From Eubacterium ramulus (lineage in GTDB: Bacteria > Bacillota > Clostridia > Lachnospirales > Lachnospiraceae): a stretch of DNA of 36,606 nt. The stretch covers positions 1 through 36,606 of the forward strand of contig NZ_JRFU01000106.1 of assembly GCF_003122485.1 (NCBI RefSeq), in the 5' to 3' direction. Shown here piece by piece: positions 33,411-36,606 of this stretch (positions within the stretch are counted from its first letter, which is position 1; each line of letters starts with the position of its first letter). The notes beneath the pieces were generated by a model that was not told where the DNA came from, ran no database searches, and worked only from the letters and a program-made list of their open reading frames with translations. The position numbers and the translations under genes are program-made.

Positions 33411-33445
33411 ATGGTGATAAGTACGAGAGAGAAAGAGGGTTCAAC

Positions 33446-34042
33446 GTGGCAAAATTGTATTTTCGCTATGGGGCAATGGGCAGCTCAAAGTCTGCCAACA
33501 TTCTGATGGTTCGTTATAATTATGAAGAGCGTGGGCAGTATGCGGTGCTGTTAAAGCCAAGAACGGATAACCGGGACGGGCAACGGGAGATCAAATCCCG
33601 CATGGGTCTTGCAGCTCCGGCAGAGTATGTAGACAATTTTTTGAAAGAAATTTCAAAAAGCTGGAGTGAAACAGATACGGAATATCGGTATCAGGGGAAA
33701 AAAGTGGATGCGATCCTGATCGATGAGGCTCAGTTTCTTTCTGCAGAGGAAGTGGATACGCTGTCGGACATCGTTGATTTTTATGAAATACCAGTCCTTT
33801 GTTATGGGCTTCGGACGGATTTTTTGAATCACCTGTTCCCCGGCTCCAAACGGCTGATGGAGATCGCTGACGTGATAGAGGAAGTCCCAACGGTCTGCTG
33901 GTGTGGCAAACGGGCACAGTGTAATACCAGATATGCGGATGGGAAGATTGTCCGGGAAGGTGCACAGATCATGCTTGGCTCCAATGAGAGTTATGTGGCT
34001 TTGTGCAGGAAACATTATAAAGAGGGAAAGCTGTGGAAATAG
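33446..34042 (+). CDS. tdk: thymidine kinase
   Basis: This 198-residue enzyme phosphorylates thymidine in the salvage pathway. It shows the TK1-type P-loop (YGAMGSSKSANILMVRYNY), Walker B (ILIDEAQFLSAEEVD), the conserved DFYEIPVLCYGLRTDF, and zinc cysteines in CWCGKRAQCNTR and near the end (LCRKHY). GTG 33446 is the start behind AGAGGG. The position inside an accessory element, next to unknown genes, suggests cargo that supplies dTMP during element replication; a core copy may exist elsewhere. It ends with the duplicated terminator. Confidence 0.9.
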   Translation: MAKLYFRYGAMGSSKSANILMVRYNYEERGQYAVLLKPRTDNRDGQREIKSRMGLAAPAEYVDNFLKEISKSWSETDTEYRYQGKKVDAILIDEAQFLSAEEVDTLSDIVDFYEIPVLCYGLRTDFLNHLFPGSKRLMEIADVIEEVPTVCWCGKRAQCNTRYADGKIVREGAQIMLGSNESYVALCRKHYKEGKLWK

Positions 34043-34064
34043 CGATATAAAAGTGAAGAGAGTA

Positions 34065-34101
34065 AAACGGATGCTGGTAAGAATTTCAGCATCCGTTTTT
34101 T
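34065..34101. terminator. terminator, copy 1 of a 36-bp direct repeat
   Basis: CGGATGCTG pairs with CAGCATCCG and a T tract follows. It ends tdk on the plus strand and probably the acetyltransferase on the minus strand. Bases 34065-34100 are identical to 34680-34715. Confidence 0.85.
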
Positions 34102-34111
34102 CGACCGTCTT

Positions 34112-34489
34112 TTAGTGGTTCAAAAATTTTTCTAATGTATGAGCTGTTTTAAAAGAGAATCCCAATTTCTCATAAATTAGATATAAGTGTTCTGTTGGAA
34201 CTTTCGCGTCGAGCTGACGAGCTGGCACGACGGTTAAAAGGGTAGCATGATGTTTTTTGATGATGTAGCGTTCTGCCTTTGTCAACAATTTTTTACCGAT
34301 TCCAGAATTTCGGTACTGGGGATCAACATAAAAATCCACAATTTGAAAATGATGGAGATCTTTATTGATTTCAACAATGTCAATATTTCCGATTTCCAAT
34401 TTCTCATGATGAAACAAACCAATTTTCATTGCTTTAAATACGATATTGATGCGACCGCAATCTGTTGATTCGTTTACATATTTCCTCAT
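34112..34489 (-). CDS. GNAT-family N-acetyltransferase
   Basis: This 125-residue protein has the GNAT core: IVDFYVDPQYRNSGIGKKLL (motif A, with the Q/R-x-x-G-x-G pattern in RNSGIG that binds acetyl-CoA) and LYLIYEKLGF (motif B). Start ATG 34489 behind AAAGGAGG on the minus strand. The target is unknown. It lies between two identical terminators, and the intergenic DNA on its upstream side is AT-rich, which suggests a small inserted cassette. Confidence 0.8.
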   Translation of the reverse strand: MRKYVNESTDCGRINIVFKAMKIGLFHHEKLEIGNIDIVEINKDLHHFQIVDFYVDPQYRNSGIGKKLLTKAERYIIKKHHATLLTVVPARQLDAKVPTEHLYLIYEKLGFSFKTAHTLEKFLNH

Positions 34490-34520
34490 AGAATTTCCTC
34501 CTTTCTTGATTATTTGTTAT

Positions 34521-34540
34521 AACAGATAAATGCATCTGTT
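34521..34540. promoter_or_regulatory. inverted repeat upstream of the acetyltransferase, candidate operator
   Basis: AACAGAT-AAATGC-ATCTGTT is a perfect 7-base inverted repeat in the leader or promoter of the minus-strand gene. Confidence 0.45.
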
Positions 34541-34679
34541 TTAACAATATAAATATGAAAGATGAAATATCATTTTTTTCGATTTTTATACAAGAGTTAT
34601 TTGTTTATGATAAATAGTGTAATAGGTGGAATATATAACAAAAGTTTTGAAAATTGAAGAAGATATCGTGGATAGAAAG

Positions 34680-34715
34680 AAACGGATGCTGGTAAGAATT
34701 TCAGCATCCGTTTTT
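34680..34715. terminator. terminator, copy 2 of the 36-bp direct repeat
   Basis: Identical to 34065-34100. It lies just downstream of the minus-strand nuclease stop (34745), so on that strand it ends nuclease transcripts. Confidence 0.85.
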
Positions 34716-34744
34716 ACGCTCATATATTTATTGCATGTTTTGTG

Positions 34745-35884
34745 TTACCAGCATTTGGAGCATTTTCCAAGTCCCATGCTGATTGCTTCCTGTTCCGTTA
34801 CCTGAGTGGCTTTATCTGGATTCATCCTGCCGCAATTATTTTTGCTGTGGTATTTGGAACCGGTTTCGGATATCCAGACAGTGGCTTCCGAACCCTGCTC
34901 TGATTGTGCAGGAGGAGTGGATTCTACTGCCTGCTGTGCAGGCTGAGGTGTGACTGTTTCTGTTGATTCTGTCTGTGATTCCTGTGCCTGAACGTGAGCG
35001 GTGCCTGTTACCCGGTAGGTCGTGTTATCTTTTGCGACAACACTTGCATCTTCCCAGGAGTCACCGGTCTGGTAATCAATTCCGATGCCAGGCTGGATAT
35101 TATATACATAATAACAAAATTGAATGCCTGCGCCCTGATCTTCCACAGAGTAGGCTTCCATTAGGACACCTCTGGCAACTAATTCATCCCCGGAAAACAT
35201 CGGGGTTACACGATACAGTACATGGTTTCCGGTTGTATCGACATAATCATCGACTGCATTCTCAAAAGGCAGCATTCCGACAACATTTAAGTAGCGGGTT
35301 CCGGTGATCAGGTTCTTTGGGTTCGCGTTTTCTCCCGCCAACTGAAATCCGATCAGGTGACACCTGTTGTAAAGATAATTGCCATCGATGATGTCATTGT
35401 ATTTTACGGTGTGCCAACCGGACGGTTTTACCATTCCGATCTTTCCGCGTGGTTCCGTAGGCTGCAGTTCTTTACAGATGTTTGCATAGGCAACGCCACA
35501 TCTTCCGAGACTGTCTAATTCACTGTAATCTTCAAACGCATCTGTTCTCTGTTTGTCTGCATCTGTAAAAAAGGGTTGATTGTTATTGATCTCTACAAAT
35601 GCATAGCCTTCATAGGCAGGGATGGCATCAAGGGATGCACTTGTGGATGAAACCTGTGTGGCATCAGAAGATTGTGCTGTGTCATCCTGATCCTGAAGCT
35701 CCGACTGGTCCAGTTCATCGGTGATCGCTTCCGCATCGGAAGCTTCCTGTGTGGTGTCAGTAACTGATGTTTCAATGGAAGGCTGCGGGTTTTCTGTTTG
35801 CACATCGCCGCATCCGCCCAGTGAAAACAGAAGGACAAAGGATAGCAGCAAGCCATACCAGCGGTTCCGTTTCTTAAAGTTCAT
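34745..35884 (-). CDS. secreted lipoprotein DNA/RNA non-specific nuclease
   Basis: This 379-residue protein has a lipoprotein signal peptide ending in the lipobox LGGC (Cys25), then an Asp, Gln, Ser and Thr-rich linker to about residue 85. The nuclease domain resembles EndA-type enzymes: GRCGVAYANICKELQPTEPR and the active-site-like YNRCHLIGFQLAGENANPKN, LITGTRYLNVVGMLPFE. A final 45-residue domain (TGSKYHSKNNCGRMNPDKAT, ISMGLGKCSKCW) has three cysteines. EndA/NucA nucleases cut extracellular DNA for uptake or degradation; here its role on an element is unknown. Start ATG 35884 behind GAGAGAGG. Confidence 0.85.
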   Translation of the reverse strand: MNFKKRNRWYGLLLSFVLLFSLGGCGDVQTENPQPSIETSVTDTTQEASDAEAITDELDQSELQDQDDTAQSSDATQVSSTSASLDAIPAYEGYAFVEINNNQPFFTDADKQRTDAFEDYSELDSLGRCGVAYANICKELQPTEPRGKIGMVKPSGWHTVKYNDIIDGNYLYNRCHLIGFQLAGENANPKNLITGTRYLNVVGMLPFENAVDDYVDTTGNHVLYRVTPMFSGDELVARGVLMEAYSVEDQGAGIQFCYYVYNIQPGIGIDYQTGDSWEDASVVAKDNTTYRVTGTAHVQAQESQTESTETVTPQPAQQAVESTPPAQSEQGSEATVWISETGSKYHSKNNCGRMNPDKATQVTEQEAISMGLGKCSKCW

Positions 35885-35925
35885 GTTCCATTTCCTCTCT
35901 CTCTGTAAATAAATTCTCTCTGATC

Positions 35926-35931
35926 ATTATA
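35926..35931 (-). promoter_or_regulatory. extended -10 promoter of the nuclease gene
   Basis: On the minus strand TGGTATAAT is an extended -10 (TGnTATAAT), 42 bases before the ATG. The -35 is weak. Confidence 0.6.
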
Positions 35932-36025
35932 CCAGAAGTAGCATGCATTTAAAATTATAATTTAAAAATCACAGGGAGTAATTTCCGATCTGAAAGAAAA
36001 TTTTGAAAAAAATATAAATTTGTTG

Positions 36026-36054
36026 TTATTGGCAGCAGTCATTTTCCGTATATA
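36026..36054 (+). promoter_or_regulatory. possible fourth, degenerate member of the shared promoter class
   Basis: TTATTG (36026-36031), 17 bases, TATATA (36049-36054), with CCG before the -10. The -10 side matches promoter A; the -35 does not match well. Confidence 0.3.
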
Positions 36055-36102
36055 GTATTGGGAGTGTTTCATAGCACTTCCCGATTACAAAGGAAAGAAT
36101 GC

Positions 36103-36219
36103 ATTTTGATATCAAAATAGACTATGCTTTAGATTAAGACTAAAATTTGGAATATCCAGGGCATCAATCTGCACATGTTTTGATACTTTTTGTCAGACTG
36201 TTTATTTTGATACAAAAAT
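36103..36219. repeat. three copies of a TTTTGATA motif upstream of a serine recombinase, candidate res or operator sites
   Basis: ATTTTGATATCAAAAT (36103-36118, perfect palindrome), TTTTGATAC (36178-36186) and ATTTTGATACAAAAAT (36204-36219). The third matches the first at 14 of 16 bases. The block ends 13 bases before the recombinase start. Nothing else is recognised in 35932-36232 apart from promoter D and a hairpin at about 36059-36082. Confidence 0.5.
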
Positions 36220-36232
36220 GCCGGTGTAACAA

Positions 36233-36606
36233 ATGGGAAAGCTATACGCATATGCAAGGGTGTCTTCCCAGTCCCAGAGGCTGGACCGCCAGATCCGAAA
36301 TATTCTAAATTATCTCGGTGAGGACAGGGCATTAACCAAACTGTTCAAAGAAAAATATACCGGGACAAAACTGGACCGCCCGGAGTTTCAAAAATTATTG
36401 AAGATCCTAAAACCTGGGGATACGGTCATTTTCGATTCCGTATCCAGGATGAGCCGAAATGCAGAGGAAGGATTTCAGCTCTATATGGAATTGCTGGAAA
36501 TGGGCATCAACCTGGAATTTATCAATGAGCCACACATCAATACGGATTATTACAAAAAGATGCAGGCAGAAACAGTTGCCATTGCAAAATCCGGCAGGGA
36601 ATCTGT
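36233..36606 (+). CDS. serine recombinase (resolvase/invertase), partial at window edge
   Basis: The visible 124 residues form a resolvase catalytic domain: YAYARVSSQSQRLDRQI (likely nucleophile Ser11), GTKLDRPEFQKLLKILKPGD, VIFDSVSRMSRNAEEGF and INLEFINEPHINTDYY. Spacing is that of small resolvases or invertases rather than of the large type seen at 25252. The gene runs off the right edge, so its size and DNA-binding domain are unknown. It starts with ATG 36233; no good ribosome site is evident. It may resolve or integrate the outer element, or belong to another insertion. Confidence 0.85.
   Translation, partial: MGKLYAYARVSSQSQRLDRQIRNILNYLGEDRALTKLFKEKYTGTKLDRPEFQKLLKILKPGDTVIFDSVSRMSRNAEEGFQLYMELLEMGINLEFINEPHINTDYYKKMQAETVAIAKSGRES

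Larger units (their letters stand above)
9251..36606 (+). mobile_element. large integrative or plasmid-like element, left part; right end outside the window
   Basis: Content changes after tsf from core genes to element-type genes: two sigma-like proteins, DUF1351, primase-like, RecD2-like, DUF5688, ArdC-like, thymidine kinase, secreted nuclease, serine recombinase. Conjugation genes (type IV secretion, coupling protein) are not visible here and may lie beyond the right edge. The left end is placed only by the tsf terminator; no direct-repeat attachment site could be established. A second element is nested at 16552-26941. Confidence 0.6.

Noticed and set aside
34065-34715. Two direct repeats as attachment sites of a tiny integrative element
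   Set aside because: The repeats are terminators and no recombinase is encoded between them; duplication of a terminator is simpler.
1-36606. CRISPR array, rRNA or tRNA genes
   Set aside because: No regularly spaced repeats, and no tRNA or rRNA signatures were seen on either strand.

Overview
The window looks like a chromosomal segment of a Lachnospiraceae-type gut Clostridium (Bacillota). This rests on codon use, the gene order yifB-dprA-topA-codY-rpsB-tsf, a SigK-like sporulation sigma factor, and the kinds of mobile genes present. The species cannot be read from the sequence alone.

Positions 1-9250 are core genome: a SigK-like sigma factor, a 54-codon LysR-type stub, yifB (ComM-like AAA ATPase), dprA, topA, codY, then rpsB and tsf behind a clear promoter and a structured leader. 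pyrH and frr, which normally follow tsf in Bacillota, are missing; accessory DNA starts instead.

Positions about 9250-36606 (running off the right edge) are a large integrative or plasmid-like element. Its left operon (9563-11797) encodes a zinc-ribbon protein and two sigma-70-like proteins. A second operon (12034 onward) has four small unknown genes, a DUF1351 protein, a CHC2-zinc primase-like protein and a RecD2-type helicase, i.e. a phage-like replication and recombination module. The right part (29133-36606) has a DUF5688 protein, a membrane protein, a zinc protein, an ArdC-like metalloprotease with a YodL-like end, thymidine kinase, a GNAT acetyltransferase between two copies of one terminator, a secreted lipoprotein nuclease, and the start of a small serine recombinase.

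A second, nested element of about 10.4 kb (16552-26941) sits inside the RecD2 gene and splits it in two. It is a mobilizable transposon with MobC and a MOB_P-like relaxase, a replisome-organizer protein, a DnaC-like loader, a TnpW-like protein and a large serine recombinase, all visibly GC-rich. Its left half is AT-rich and carries a HelD-family helicase, a winged-helix regulator and a long palindrome with four DnaA-box-like motifs. Joining the flanks at a shared TC (or AT) restores one open frame of 741 (or 742) codons.

The most notable non-gene signals are: one promoter-like architecture shared by three outer-element operons; the DnaA-box palindrome; a 36-bp terminator duplicated around the acetyltransferase gene; and three copies of a TTTTGATA palindrome before the terminal serine recombinase.
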